From Pseudofrankia saprophytica (lineage in GTDB: Bacteria > Actinomycetota > Actinomycetes > Frankiales > Frankiaceae): DNA of 64,000 nucleotides. The DNA lies in the NCBI RefSeq assembly GCF_000235425.2, contig NZ_KI912266.1, positions 1,409,823 through 1,473,822 on the forward strand. Reading direction: 5' to 3'. Position numbers and translations under genes: made by a program. Below the pieces are notes generated by a model that was not told the origin of the DNA, searched no databases, and saw nothing but the letters and a program-made list of their open reading frames with translations. Positions 48,281 to 57,835 of the stretch are shown in pieces (within the stretch, counting starts at the first letter, position 1; each line of letters begins with the position of its first letter).

Positions 48281-49240
48281 CTAGAGGTCGATGACGACCT
48301 TGCCGTGCACATGCCGGCTGGCCTGAAGCTCGACTGCCGCGCGGATCTGCTCCACCGGGAAACTCGCCGCTATGGGCACACGGAGCTGGCCCGCCGCGAC
48401 CAGGTGAGCGATCTCCTCGATGGCGCCGGGGGCGGCGTTGGCGCCGTTCGCTGGTGTGATCCCGTCGACCTGTGCGGCGATGGTGGTGATGCGCTCGTCA
48501 GGCACGCCAAGTTCTCGTGCCACTTGCATTGTCTCTGTCCCGTACAGGTCGATCGCCGCGGTGACGCCGGCGGGAGCCATGGCGCGGACTCGGTCGAGCA
48601 GGCCGTCGCCGTAGGCGACCGGCTCGGCCCCGAGGGCGCGCAGGGCGTCGGCTGATGTCGCCGATCCCGTCCCGATCACTCGTGCGCCCGCGAGGCGGGC
48701 GAGCTGGACGGCGAACACGCCGACGCCACCTCCCGCGCCGCCGATGAGCAGCGTGTCGCCCGGTCCCGGGTTGACGACGGCAAGGGCGGCCGCGGCCGTG
48801 CACCCCGCAATGGCGAGGGTGGCGGCGGTGCGGTCGTCGACTCCGTCGGGGGTCCTGTGCGCGTCGCCGCCCACCGCGATGGCCCCTGCCACGTCGATGA
48901 CGACATGGTCGGCGACCGCGCGGGAAAGGGCGCCACCGAACACCCGGTCGCCGACCGCGAACGCGGTCACGCCGTCACCGACCTGGTCCACGACCCCGGC
49001 GTAGTCGGTTCCGAACCCGGACGGCAGGGTCAGGCCGAATCGTGTGGCGGTGTCCGCGTCGGAGGTGATGATCCAGTCCATCGGGTTCAGTCCAGCCGCG
49101 GTGACCCGCACGCGGATCTGCCCGGAGGCGGCCCGCGGCGCGGGTACCTCGCGGAGGCTCAGGACCTCGGGTCCGCCGAAGGACTCGAGCCGGATCGCTC
49201 GGCTGGTGGTCGCCGACGTGTGGACGCCCGGTTCCTGCAT
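48281..49240 (-). CDS. Quinone-oxidoreductase-like NADP-dependent alcohol dehydrogenase
   Basis: A 319-residue medium-chain reductase without Zn-binding Cys. It has RVRVTAAGLNPMDWII, GFGTDYAGVVDQVGDGVTAF, GDRVFGG and the cofactor loop LLIGGAGGGVGVFAVQLARLAGARVIGTG. The family reduces quinones or enones with NADPH. It is divergent from a TetR gene and likely repressed by it. The ATG start at 49240 precedes a short Ser/Thr-rich lead. Confidence 0.9.
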   Translation of the reverse strand: MQEPGVHTSATTSRAIRLESFGGPEVLSLREVPAPRAASGQIRVRVTAAGLNPMDWIITSDADTATRFGLTLPSGFGTDYAGVVDQVGDGVTAFAVGDRVFGGALSRAVADHVVIDVAGAIAVGGDAHRTPDGVDDRTAATLAIAGCTAAAALAVVNPGPGDTLLIGGAGGGVGVFAVQLARLAGARVIGTGSATSADALRALGAEPVAYGDGLLDRVRAMAPAGVTAAIDLYGTETMQVARELGVPDERITTIAAQVDGITPANGANAAPGAIEEIAHLVAAGQLRVPIAASFPVEQIRAAVELQASRHVHGKVVIDL

Positions 49241-49278
49241 GCTCGCGTGTCTCCCTTGGCGGCGACGGACGGCGACGA

Positions 49279-49337
49279 AAACGGACTATGCTCCGTTTGG
49301 AGTGGGCACCGTACCACAATCGGAGCGTGTTCCGTTT
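49279..49337. promoter_or_regulatory. Twin TetR-type operators
   Basis: AAACGGA-N6-TCCGTTT (49279-49298) is a perfect 20-bp inverted repeat. AATCGGA-N6-TCCGTTT (49318-49337) is a near copy with one arm mismatch. Centres are 39 bp apart in the divergent spacer, with the second touching the TTG start of the TetR gene. They fit autorepression plus control of the oxidoreductase. Confidence 0.7.
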
Positions 49338-49909
49338 TGGCAGAGTCAGACACTCGCGCGCTGCGTGCGGACGCGACCCGCAACCGCAACCAGCTCCTCG
49401 ACGTGGCGACCCGCGTGTTCGTCTCTGCCGACGGCACTGAGCCGTCCATGCGCGCGATCGCACGCGAAGCTGGGGTCGGCATCGCCACGCTCTACCGACA
49501 CTTCCCCACCCGCGAGTCTCTCGTCGACGCGATCTACCGTGATCAGGTCGCGCGGCTCACCGCTGGCGCCCGCGAGCTACTCGCCCAGCTTCCCCCGCCC
49601 GCGGCGCTACGACGCTGGATGGACCTGTTCGGGGACTGGATTGCGACCAAGAACGGCATGCTCGACACACTGCTCGCGATGATCGAATCAGGCGAGATCG
49701 CCCATGCCCAGACCAGGACCGAGCTGCTCGCAGCCATCGACGCCATCCTCGCCGCCGGCCGTGCGACGGGCGAGCTCCGCTCCGATGTCACCGCCGAAGA
49801 CATCGCCGCCAGCCTCATCGGCATCTTCACCGTGGCCCACCCACCCGACGACGCCAGAGCAGGTCGGCTGCTGAACATTCTGATGGACGGCCTACGGCCT
49901 ACACCTTGA
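49337..49909 (+). CDS. TetR-family transcriptional regulator
   Basis: A 190-residue repressor with helix-turn-helix FVSADGTEPSMRAIAREAGVGIATLYRHFPTRESL and a TetR_C-type ligand domain. The TTG start at 49337 is used because a CGGAG purine site lies about 10 nt upstream and the longer frame covers the divergent gene. Divergent from the quinone oxidoreductase. It likely senses an electrophile or quinone, inferred from its target. Confidence 0.9.
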   Translation: MAESDTRALRADATRNRNQLLDVATRVFVSADGTEPSMRAIAREAGVGIATLYRHFPTRESLVDAIYRDQVARLTAGARELLAQLPPPAALRRWMDLFGDWIATKNGMLDTLLAMIESGEIAHAQTRTELLAAIDAILAAGRATGELRSDVTAEDIAASLIGIFTVAHPPDDARAGRLLNILMDGLRPTP

Positions 49910-50196
49910 GCCGCTCCTCTGGCGCGAACAGCGCGGCGTTCGAGGCGAGGCGATGTCAACAACCCCGTGAGAGAGAGCGCCTAGTCGAGCCCGCGCCCGC
50001 GACCACGAGCCGAAGCGCACAGAAGATCGCCTGCCTGGATCTTGTCGTTTTCGCCAGGGAGGCGACATCCGGCCTGGGAAACGACGCGCGGCACGGGAAC
50101 CTACAGATTCGTATCTATCGGCGACAGTGCGTCATCGTTTATTGTGACTTAATGGAGGTTAAGCGGCAGTACACGAGGTGAGGGGCGTCTTCACGG

Positions 50197-50976
50197 ATGA
50201 GTCGGCGTGATGATCAGATCGACCCGGCGGTGGACGAGCTGCTGACGGGGATGATGCGGCTGTGGGCCGAGGCGCCCCCGGCGGTCCGGTGGCGGGCGCT
50301 ACGCGAGCTGGCCGACAACCGGGCGAGCCTGCAGGCGATGACGATCCACCAGCTGCTTCCGGAGGACGGCTCCCGCCGAGGCCTCGGCGACCTGGCTCGC
50401 GCGCTCGGCGTGACGACCAGCTGGGTCAGCCAGCTGGCCTCGCTGCCCCGCCGCCACGCCGGCCTGTTCGCCTGGGGGCGGGCGCTGGCCGTCGCGTCCG
50501 ACCTGGTGGCCCTCGCCGAGCGGGCCGGCTCCAACCGGCTGTCCGGCGAGCTGTCCGGCATCGTCCGACGCGGCCTGCACGACACCAGCCCGCTGAGCGA
50601 CCTGGAGGACGCGGCCAGCCGCTGGGCGCTCGCCGCCCGCCGCCAGCGCCGCGGCCCCGAGGCGGACGCGCTCGTCGAGCGCCTCGACGCCCTGCTCACG
50701 CGGGTCACCCCCGCGCTCGACCTGGACTGGCTGGCCCGCGCGGAGATCGCCCTCGGCTACCAGACCGGCCGGGCGCCCACCGCCTCTGCTGGCGTCGCGT
50801 CCGCGGCCGGAGCCTCCGCCCCCCGGGCCGTCGCCGCCGGCGCCCGCGTCACCGGTGTCGAGCCGGCGGTTCCCGCGCCACGGCACCCGGCGACCGCCGG
50901 CACGGCCGAGCCTCCACCGCGGCGCGGCCCGAGCGACCCCCTGCCCTGGAGCCGCTACCGCCTTCGCGACCGCTAG
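50197..50976 (+). CDS. Hypothetical protein with a possible helix-turn-helix
   Basis: A 259-residue protein of unknown family. Near residue 60 is GLGDLARALGVTTSWVSQLASLPRR, which reads like a helix-turn-helix. The rest is Ala/Arg-rich, and the C-terminus is Pro/Ala-rich and probably disordered (PAVPAPRHPATAGTAEPPPRRG). The ATG at 50197 has a GAGGGGC-type site. It could be a DNA-binding regulator. It is convergent with the Ser/Thr kinase gene downstream. Confidence 0.6.
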   Translation: MSRRDDQIDPAVDELLTGMMRLWAEAPPAVRWRALRELADNRASLQAMTIHQLLPEDGSRRGLGDLARALGVTTSWVSQLASLPRRHAGLFAWGRALAVASDLVALAERAGSNRLSGELSGIVRRGLHDTSPLSDLEDAASRWALAARRQRRGPEADALVERLDALLTRVTPALDLDWLARAEIALGYQTGRAPTASAGVASAAGASAPRAVAAGARVTGVEPAVPAPRHPATAGTAEPPPRRGPSDPLPWSRYRLRDR

Positions 50977-51029
50977 CGAACCCGGCGAGCAGCCGGCGGG
51001 CCATCCATCGGACGGCGGCGCCGAGCCGG

Positions 51030-52763
51030 TCAGGGCCGGCGGACCAGGGCGCCGGTCGGCCGGCCGGCGGCGGAGGAGCCGGAGATGTAGGTCAGCCTGC
51101 CGTCGGGCTCCAGACGCAGGTGGACGGCGTCACCCTGGGTGCACGCCTGCATGCCCAGGATGGTCGGGTTCTCACCGGAGCCGGGGATGTCCACGACGAT
51201 CACCTCGTCGCCACCGGGGCCGCCGAACCCGGCGAACCGCAGGTCTCCCGTGCAGCGCAGCGGGCTTACGTCCACGCCGAGGACCCTGGTCAGGATGGAC
51301 TCCGCGTTGCCGAGGGTCTGCCCGCTCTCGCCTGCCCGCAAGGTGATCACCACCTTCGAGACGAGACCATCCTGGGAGGTCACGTCTCCCTCCCAGGTCC
51401 CCACGTAGCCCGCGGGCAGGACACCGGGCCGTGGCGTGCCGGTCTCGCTCGGTCGCGTGGAGCCGCCGTCGGAGCTCGAGGTGCGCGCCGCACTGGTGAC
51501 GGCCGGGGAGGAGACGGCCGGGGAACCGGTGGGACTGGTCGTCTCCAGGCCCTCGAGTCCGTCGTCACCCCTCGAGCCGGGCACCACCAGCAGGACGACG
51601 ACCAGCAGGGCGGCGATCGCGAGACTCAGGAAGCCCGCGGCCGCGGCCGTGATGAGCCGGCGCCGACGAGGGTCGCCCGCGGGTGGCACCGGCACCGGCC
51701 CCGGCATCGGCGTAGGTGTCCGCGTCGGCGAGGCCGGGGGCGGAGGCGGGGGGATCGAGGCGGCCTCGGGTCGAGGCGATGACGGCGTGGTGGCCGTCGC
51801 GGGGCTCCACGTGTGGCTGCCCCAGGAACCCGTCGCGCGGCCCGAAGCCTGGCCGGTGGCTGGAGCGGGCGCGTCCAGGTCGAGAAGGGCGATGGCCTGC
51901 CGGCTGATGCCGGTGACGAGGTCGGCCGGCAGCCAGCCGGCCGCGACCAGCGCGGTCGCGTCGCCGCCCGGCGCGAGCGCGGCGAGCACGGCGGGCGGGG
52001 TGGGCCGGGCCGCCGGGTCCTTGTCCAGGCAGGCCCGCACGAGGTCGCGCAGATCGGCGGGCACGGCGGCGAGGCTCGGGTCGCGGGTGACCACGCTGTG
52101 CAGCACGGCGGCGACGATGGAGCCGTCGAACGGGCCGGTGCCGGTCGCGGCGAACACCAGCACGGAGCCGAGCGAGAACACGTCGCTGGCCGGCCCCGCG
52201 TCGAGGCCGCTGACCTGCTCGGGTGACATGAACGCGGGCGAGCCGATCGGTGAGCCGGTCCTGGTGAGCACCGAGGCGTCGATCGCCCGGGAGATCCCGA
52301 AGTCGATGACCCGCGGCCCGTCCAGGCTGAGCAACACGTTCGACGGCTTGAGGTCCCGGTGGACCAGGCCGACGCCGTGGATGGCGACCAGCGCCTCGGC
52401 GAGGCCGGCGCCGAGCGCGCGCACGGTGGGCGCTGGCAGCGGGCCGTGCTCGGACACCGCCTGCGTCAGCGACGGCCCGGGGATGTACGCGGTGACGAGG
52501 TAGGGGTGCTCGGCGTCCGGGTCGGCGTCGAGCAGCGGGGCGGTCCATGGGCCGCCGACCCTCCGGGCCGCGTCGACCTCCCGCCGAAACCGGGCGCGAA
52601 ACGCGGGGTCGTCGGTGTACTCGGGGCGGATCACCTTGACCGCCAGGGTTCTGCCGCCGGCGCCGCGAGCCAGGTATACCCGGCCCATGCCCCCGCCACC
52701 GAGGACACCAAGCAACTGGTAGCCGCCGACGGCGCGGGGGTCGTCTGCACGGAGCGGTCTCAC
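51030..52763 (-). CDS. Transmembrane Ser/Thr protein kinase (Stk/Pkn type)
   Basis: A 577-residue kinase. The N-terminal domain has the Gly loop GVLGGGGMGRVYLARG, VAIK-equivalent LAVKVIRPEY, the catalytic VHRDLKPSNVLL, DFGIS and the P+1 region SPAFMSPEQV. A Pro-rich linker precedes one transmembrane helix (ITAAAAGFLSLAIAALLVVVLLVV near residue 390). The outside part (about 460-575) may sense a ligand, and it has two Cys (PLRCTGD and MQACTQGD). Similar to PknD-like kinases, but with an unfamiliar sensor domain. Confidence 0.92.
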   Translation of the reverse strand: MRPLRADDPRAVGGYQLLGVLGGGGMGRVYLARGAGGRTLAVKVIRPEYTDDPAFRARFRREVDAARRVGGPWTAPLLDADPDAEHPYLVTAYIPGPSLTQAVSEHGPLPAPTVRALGAGLAEALVAIHGVGLVHRDLKPSNVLLSLDGPRVIDFGISRAIDASVLTRTGSPIGSPAFMSPEQVSGLDAGPASDVFSLGSVLVFAATGTGPFDGSIVAAVLHSVVTRDPSLAAVPADLRDLVRACLDKDPAARPTPPAVLAALAPGGDATALVAAGWLPADLVTGISRQAIALLDLDAPAPATGQASGRATGSWGSHTWSPATATTPSSPRPEAASIPPPPPPASPTRTPTPMPGPVPVPPAGDPRRRRLITAAAAGFLSLAIAALLVVVLLVVPGSRGDDGLEGLETTSPTGSPAVSSPAVTSAARTSSSDGGSTRPSETGTPRPGVLPAGYVGTWEGDVTSQDGLVSKVVITLRAGESGQTLGNAESILTRVLGVDVSPLRCTGDLRFAGFGGPGGDEVIVVDIPGSGENPTILGMQACTQGDAVHLRLEPDGRLTYISGSSAAGRPTGALVRRP

Positions 52764-52851
52764 GCGGCGTCATCCCTCCTCGCCCCCGCGGGCCAGTGTC
52801 GCGGGTGCTGGCCCCGGGAATGGCGGCGGGGGTGCAAGGCAGCCGGGGGTG

Positions 52852-53520
52852 TCAGGCGCCGAGGAAGCTCAGGACGGTGTCCATGGCGCGCATGTTGGAC
52901 TGCAGGGAGAAGTGGTCGGCGCCTTCGATGGTCACGCCGGTGGCGTTCGGCAGCATCGCGGCCAGGGCCTCGGGCGAGCCGACGCTGTCGCGCTCGCCGG
53001 TGACGACGAGGACCTGGCAGGTGACGGCGGCCAGCTCCACGGCCGTGAGCGGCTCGACGGGGCGGCGGGCGAACGCGGCCAGCGCGTCCAGGTCGTTGCC
53101 CGCGCTGCGCGCGAGACCGCGGAACAGGCGCGCCCGGACGTCGGCCGGGTCGGCATTGTCGATCGCGAACGGGACGGCCTCACGGATCTCGAGAACCGCC
53201 GGGCCGATGCCCATCAGCACCAGCCGCTCGAACGAGGCGAGCCCGCGCGCGGCGCACTCGAGCAGCAGGCGGGCGCCGGCGGAGAAGCCGACGGCGTCGA
53301 CCGGGCCGCGGTCGGCGAACGCGTCGGCGACGGTCGCCGCGACGTCGGCGTAGTCCGCCGGGTCGGTCGAGTGCGGGGCCGTGCCGTGTCCCGGCAGGTC
53401 GACGGCGATGACGTCCCGTCCCGTCTCCCGCAGCAGGTCGATCCAGCCAGCGGGCCGCCAGCCGTGCTCGCTCGAGGACGCAAAGCCGTGTACCAGGACG
53501 ACCGGCGCGGAATCAGCCAC
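52852..53520 (-). CDS. Alpha/beta hydrolase
   Basis: A 222-residue small hydrolase with the start VVLVHGFASSSEHGW, DLPGHG, nucleophile in DAVGFSAGARLLLECA, VLVVTGERDSVG and the His in EGADHFSLQ. All three catalytic residues are present. Likely a general esterase. It is divergent from a TetR gene and could share control. Confidence 0.88.
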   Translation of the reverse strand: MADSAPVVLVHGFASSSEHGWRPAGWIDLLRETGRDVIAVDLPGHGTAPHSTDPADYADVAATVADAFADRGPVDAVGFSAGARLLLECAARGLASFERLVLMGIGPAVLEIREAVPFAIDNADPADVRARLFRGLARSAGNDLDALAAFARRPVEPLTAVELAAVTCQVLVVTGERDSVGSPEALAAMLPNATGVTIEGADHFSLQSNMRAMDTVLSFLGA

Positions 53521-53622
53521 TCCGGCACGCTAACGCGATCCCCCCGCACCCGCTCGAACTGCCACCTGGGGCCCGAAAGGCCCTCGCTCCCCGGGGCATA
53601 GGTCAGCTCGGCACGGGTAACA

Positions 53623-53638
53623 CTACACAGGTGTGTAG
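53623..53638. promoter_or_regulatory. TetR operator CTACAC-N4-GTGTAG
   Basis: A perfect 16-bp palindrome, CTACAC-AGGT-GTGTAG, lies about 45 bp before the TetR start and 103 bp before the divergent hydrolase start. It is placed for autorepression of the TetR-ABC operon. Confidence 0.65.
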
Positions 53639-53683
53639 CCAACTGCTTCGACGTATAGTCCCGGTCAGGAGGGGGAGAGGACG

Positions 53684-54379
53684 ATGCGGATGGAGCGAGC
53701 GGACGAGGATCTGACCGCCAAGGCGCGGATCCGAGACGCGGCGCTGCGGCTGTTCGCCGAGCAGGGCTTCGAGGCGACGACGATCCGGGGGATCGCCGCG
53801 GCGGCCGGGGTGTCGTCGGGCCTGGTGCGCCACCACTTCGGGTCGAAGGAGGCGCTGCGCGAAGCGTGTGACGCGCATGCGCTCGACCACACGATGGCGA
53901 TCAAGGAGGAAGCCGTCCTCGCCGGCAGGCTGGCCGACTCCGCGTACATGGCCGCCGTCTACCCGTCGGTACTGCTGATGCAGCGCTACCTGGCGCGATC
54001 GCTGGTCGACGGCTCCCCGTCGGCCGCCGCGCTGTTCGACCGCATGGTCGATCTCGCCGAGCAGTGGGCGCGGGACGAGCGGCTGCCGGCGAAGCCGGAA
54101 GACCCGCGGGCGTTCGCCGCCGCGCTGGTCGCCATGCAGACCGGGCTGCTCATGCTGCACGACCAGGTCTCGCGCGCGCTCGGCGCCGACGTCCTCGACG
54201 CGAGCGGGCACATCCGCCTCGGCAGGGCAATCGTCGACCTCTACACGCACCCCCTGCTCACCGAGGACCAGGCCGCCCAGGCGCGGGCCGCCTATGACCA
54301 GCTTCAGGCACGCCCGCCGTTCTCGTCGGCCCTCGCCGGCGACGGTGGCGGGCACGGTGGCGAAGGGCCACGACCATGA
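53684..54379 (+). CDS. TetR-family regulator of the ABC exporter
   Basis: A 231-residue repressor with [46 protein letters not shown] as helix-turn-helix and a C-terminal domain about 100 residues long. It lies on the same strand as an ABC-2 exporter, and its stop overlaps the ATPase start by ATGA, so it is co-transcribed with its probable target. ATG 53684 has GAGGGGGAGAGG upstream. The last residues ([13 protein letters not shown]) look disordered. Confidence 0.93.
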   Translation: MRMERADEDLTAKARIRDAALRLFAEQGFEATTIRGIAAAAGVSSGLVRHHFGSKEALREACDAHALDHTMAIKEEAVLAGRLADSAYMAAVYPSVLLMQRYLARSLVDGSPSAAALFDRMVDLAEQWARDERLPAKPEDPRAFAAALVAMQTGLLMLHDQVSRALGADVLDASGHIRLGRAIVDLYTHPLLTEDQAAQARAAYDQLQARPPFSSALAGDGGGHGGEGPRP

Positions 54380-55401
54380 GTGAGGCAATCCGGGCGGAAG
54401 GGCTGGTCAAGACGTTCGGGGTGACCCGGGCGCTCGACGGGCTGGACCTGGTCGTACGCCCCGGTGAGGTGCACGGCTTCCTGGGGCCCAACGGCGCGGG
54501 CAAGAGCACGACGCTGCGCATTCTGCTCGGGCTGATGCGGGCCGACGCCGGGATTGCGACCGTGCTGGGCGAGGACGCCTGGCGGGACGCGACGGGGTTG
54601 CACCGCCGGCTCGCGTACGTGCCCGGCGACGTGACGCTGTGGCCGAACCTGTCCGGTGGCGAGGCCATCGACCTGCTCGGCCGGCTGCGCGGCGGGCTGG
54701 ACCCGCGACGGCGCGCCGAGCTGCTGGAGCGGTTCGATCTCGACCCGCGCAAGAAGGGCCGGTCCTACTCGAAAGGCAACCGGCAGAAGGTCGCGCTCGT
54801 GGCCGCGTTCGCCTCGAACGTCGAGCTGCTGCTGCTCGACGAGCCGACGAGCGGCCTCGACCCGCTGATGGAGGACCAGTTCCGTGAGCTGGTCCGCGAG
54901 GAGCAGCGCCGTGACGGGCGCACGGTGCTGCTGTCCAGTCACCTCCTCGACGAGGTCGAGGCGCTGTGCGAACGGGTCACGATCATTCGTGACGGGCGGA
55001 CGGTCGAGGCCGGCACGCTCGCCGAGATGCGCCACCTCACCCGGACCGTCGTGGCGGCGGACCTCGTCGCCTCGGCCGACCCGGCGGTGACCGCCGCCGG
55101 TCTCGCCGCCCTGCCCGGCGTCCACGCCCTGGTGACCGACGGCGACCGGGTCAGCTTCGAGGCGGACGCCAACGCGCTCACCCCCGCGCTGTCGCGGCTG
55201 GCCTCGGCCGGGGTTCGCGGCCTGGTGAGCAAGCCGCCCACGCTGGAGGAGCTGTTCCTGCGTCACTACGACCGGACAGGCCGGGAGAACGCGGTGGAGT
55301 CCGGCGGCGCGACCGCGGACGCGACCAGCGGTGCGAAGCAGGCGGGTGCGGACGCCGAGGCGACCCCCGCCGCCGACGGGCGTGCGGAGGCGCGGCGATG
55401 A
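54376..55401 (+). CDS. ABC-2 transporter ATP-binding protein
   Basis: A 341-residue exporter ATPase. Walker A is [17 protein letters not shown], the Q-loop follows, the signature reads [15 protein letters not shown] and Walker B is [19 protein letters not shown]. The C-terminal DUF4162-like part is Ala-rich. It overlaps the permease by ATGA. The operon probably exports a drug or a lipid, as do related drug-resistance pairs in actinobacteria. Confidence 0.93.
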   Translation: MSEAIRAEGLVKTFGVTRALDGLDLVVRPGEVHGFLGPNGAGKSTTLRILLGLMRADAGIATVLGEDAWRDATGLHRRLAYVPGDVTLWPNLSGGEAIDLLGRLRGGLDPRRRAELLERFDLDPRKKGRSYSKGNRQKVALVAAFASNVELLLLDEPTSGLDPLMEDQFRELVREEQRRDGRTVLLSSHLLDEVEALCERVTIIRDGRTVEAGTLAEMRHLTRTVVAADLVASADPAVTAAGLAALPGVHALVTDGDRVSFEADANALTPALSRLASAGVRGLVSKPPTLEELFLRHYDRTGRENAVESGGATADATSGAKQAGADAEATPAADGRAEARR

Positions 55402-57032
55402 CCAGCCTGCGGGGGACCGGCGCGCTGGCACGGCTGGTGCTGCGACGCGACCGGGTGCTGCTGCCGATCTGGGTCTACATCGTCGGGATCCTCCCGGTCA
55501 GCTTCGCCGTGGCGTTCGCCGACCTGTACCCGACGCCCGCGGACCGGGCGCGCTTCGCGGCGACCGGCGCGCACAACGGCACCTTCACGGCGCTCTACGG
55601 CCGGCTTTCCGGCTCCAGCCTGGGCGAGCTGGTCACCTGGCGCGGTGGGTTCATCCCGGTCGTCGTCGGCCTGATCAGCCTGCTCGTCGTCATCCGGCAC
55701 ACCAGGACAGAGGAGGAGGCTGGCCGGCGTGAGCTGATTGGTTCGACGGTCGTCGGCCGCCAGGCGGGCCTGGCGGCCGCACTCATGGTCACGTTCGCGG
55801 CGAACCTGTGCGTCGCGCTGGTGACGGCGGTCGCGCTGAGTCTGCGCGGCCTGCCCGTGGCTGGGTCGGTCGCCGTCGGCCTGGAATGGGCGGCGGCCGG
55901 CTGGATCTTCGCCGGTGTCGGGGCGGTGGCCGCGCAGCTCACGACCGGCGCCGGCGCCGCGCGCGGGATCGGCGCCGCCGCGCTCGCGGCCGCCTACGCC
56001 GCGCGGATCCTTGGCGATCGCGGCGGTTCCACCACCCCAGGCGGCTCCGGGGGCACGCTGGAATGGCTGTCGTGGGTCTCGCCGATCGGGCTGCTCCAGC
56101 GCGTCTACCCGTTCGCGGGACCGTCCGGCGCCCGGCACTGGTGGGTGTTCGCGGTGGCCGCGGCCATCGTCGCGGTTCTCGTCACGGTCGCCGTGACGCT
56201 GTCGGCGCGGCGCGATCTCGGCGCCGGGCTGCTGCCCGACCGGCTCGGCTCGGCGGCGGCTCGGCCCGCGTTCGGCTCACCGCTGGCACTGGCCTGGCGG
56301 CTGCACCGAGGGCTGCTTGCCGGCTGGGTGGCCGGGTTCGCGCTGCTCGGCGTCGTCTTCGGCGGCGTCGCGAGCGGCGTGACGGACCTGGTCAGTGACA
56401 ACCCCGGCCTGCGTGACGTGTTCACCCGCCTCGGCGGCCGTGCCGAGCTCGTGAACTCCTACCTGGCCTCGATCATGTCCATCCTCGGGATGATCGCCGC
56501 CGGCTACGCCATCCAGGCGGTGCTGCGCCTGCGCGCGGAGGAGGCGAGCGGCCGGGCGGAGCCCGTCCTGGCCACGGCCGTCGGCCGGCTGCGCTGGGCC
56601 ACGAGCCACCTCGTCTTCGCCGTCCTCGGCCCCACGTTCGCGATGCTGGTCGCCGGCACTGTCACGGGACTCGTCTACGGGGCCAGCTCCGGCGGCATCG
56701 GCCACGAGACGGCCAGAGGGCTCAGCTCCGCCGCGGTGCAACTGCCCGCCGTCGCGGTGCTCGCCGCCCTCGCGTTCGCCCTGTTCGGCCTGGTCCCGCG
56801 TCTGTGGCCGGTCAGCTGGGCGGCACTCGCCGCCTGCCTGCTCATCGGCCTGGTCGGCTCCGGCCTGAATCTCAGCCACTGGCTCCTCGACGTCTCGCCC
56901 TTCACCCACGCCACCCGCCCTCCCGGCGGCTCCGTCACCGCCGCGCCGCTGGCGATCCTGTGCGTCCTGGCCCTGGCCCTGGCCGCCGCTGGTCTGGCTG
57001 GCCTGCGTCGCCGCGACATCCCCATCGCCTGA
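55398..57032 (+). CDS. ABC-2 type exporter permease
   Basis: A 544-residue membrane protein with about 12 hydrophobic segments in two halves (for example [44 protein letters not shown] and [22 protein letters not shown]). This matches the tandem ABC-2 permeases of the LinD/TipC-like drug export group. It is the partner of the ATPase at 54376. The ATG overlaps its stop. Confidence 0.9.
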   Translation: MTSLRGTGALARLVLRRDRVLLPIWVYIVGILPVSFAVAFADLYPTPADRARFAATGAHNGTFTALYGRLSGSSLGELVTWRGGFIPVVVGLISLLVVIRHTRTEEEAGRRELIGSTVVGRQAGLAAALMVTFAANLCVALVTAVALSLRGLPVAGSVAVGLEWAAAGWIFAGVGAVAAQLTTGAGAARGIGAAALAAAYAARILGDRGGSTTPGGSGGTLEWLSWVSPIGLLQRVYPFAGPSGARHWWVFAVAAAIVAVLVTVAVTLSARRDLGAGLLPDRLGSAAARPAFGSPLALAWRLHRGLLAGWVAGFALLGVVFGGVASGVTDLVSDNPGLRDVFTRLGGRAELVNSYLASIMSILGMIAAGYAIQAVLRLRAEEASGRAEPVLATAVGRLRWATSHLVFAVLGPTFAMLVAGTVTGLVYGASSGGIGHETARGLSSAAVQLPAVAVLAALAFALFGLVPRLWPVSWAALAACLLIGLVGSGLNLSHWLLDVSPFTHATRPPGGSVTAAPLAILCVLALALAAAGLAGLRRRDIPIA

Positions 57033-57121
57033 ACCGGCCGGTCGGCTGTCGTGGGCGTCGTCCAATCTCAACTGGGCATGCACACGGAAAGAGAGTGGAC
57101 AAACTCAGGGGGTGAGCAGTC

Positions 57122-57763
57122 ATGGTCACGTCGACGGACTTGGTCAGGTCGACATCGACGTCCATGCTGGTACGTGGCACGGTCGCGGTGATTCTGGGGA
57201 TCTTCGCCATCGCGTGGCCCCACATCACCATCGCCGCGCTGGTGGTGGTGTTCGCGGTCTACGTGTTCTGCGATGCGTTCGGCCAGTTCCACCGCGCGTT
57301 CGCCAGCGACCGGGCCGGCCCGGTCGCCGGCCACGTTCTGCTCGGACTGCTGGACATCACAGCCGGCATCGTGGCGCTCGTGTGGCCCGGCATCACCGCG
57401 TTCGTGCTGGCCATCTGGATCGCGGCCTGGGCGGTGGTCACCGGGGTGGTCGAGATCGGGTCGGCCGTCGCCTCCCACGGGACCGGCGGTCTTCGCCTCA
57501 GCCTTGGGCTGCTCGGCGTCGCCAGCATCCTGTTCGGGATCGTCGTGTTCGCCCACCCCTACGCCGGTGCACTAACTCTGGCGCTGCTGTTCGGCCTGTT
57601 CCTGCTCGTCTACGGTGTGAATCTGCTGGTGACGGGCAGCCGGATGCACCGTGGCGACCTGGCCGGCGGACGTCCTGCCGTCGGCGCCGCGGGCTGGAGT
57701 GGGGCCGGCCGGCGCGCGGACGCGACGCAGCGGGCGGACCGTCCGACGTCGAGCCCGCGCTGA
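57122..57763 (+). CDS. HdeD-family membrane protein (DUF308)
   Basis: A 213-residue protein with six helices, starting LVRGTVAVILGIFAIAWP. The repeated DUF308 pattern LLDITAGIVALVWPGITAFVLAIWIAAWAVVTGVVEI is visible. HdeD is linked to acid resistance in E. coli, but actinobacterial relatives are unassigned. The Arg/Gly tail is not conserved. Start ATG 57122. Confidence 0.88.
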   Translation: MVTSTDLVRSTSTSMLVRGTVAVILGIFAIAWPHITIAALVVVFAVYVFCDAFGQFHRAFASDRAGPVAGHVLLGLLDITAGIVALVWPGITAFVLAIWIAAWAVVTGVVEIGSAVASHGTGGLRLSLGLLGVASILFGIVVFAHPYAGALTLALLFGLFLLVYGVNLLVTGSRMHRGDLAGGRPAVGAAGWSGAGRRADATQRADRPTSSPR

Positions 57764-57835
57764 GAGACAACACACACGGATCGGTCGCCTGGGCGCCGCC
57801 ACGACATTTCCCCTTAACGAGGAGCCGGTGCCTGG

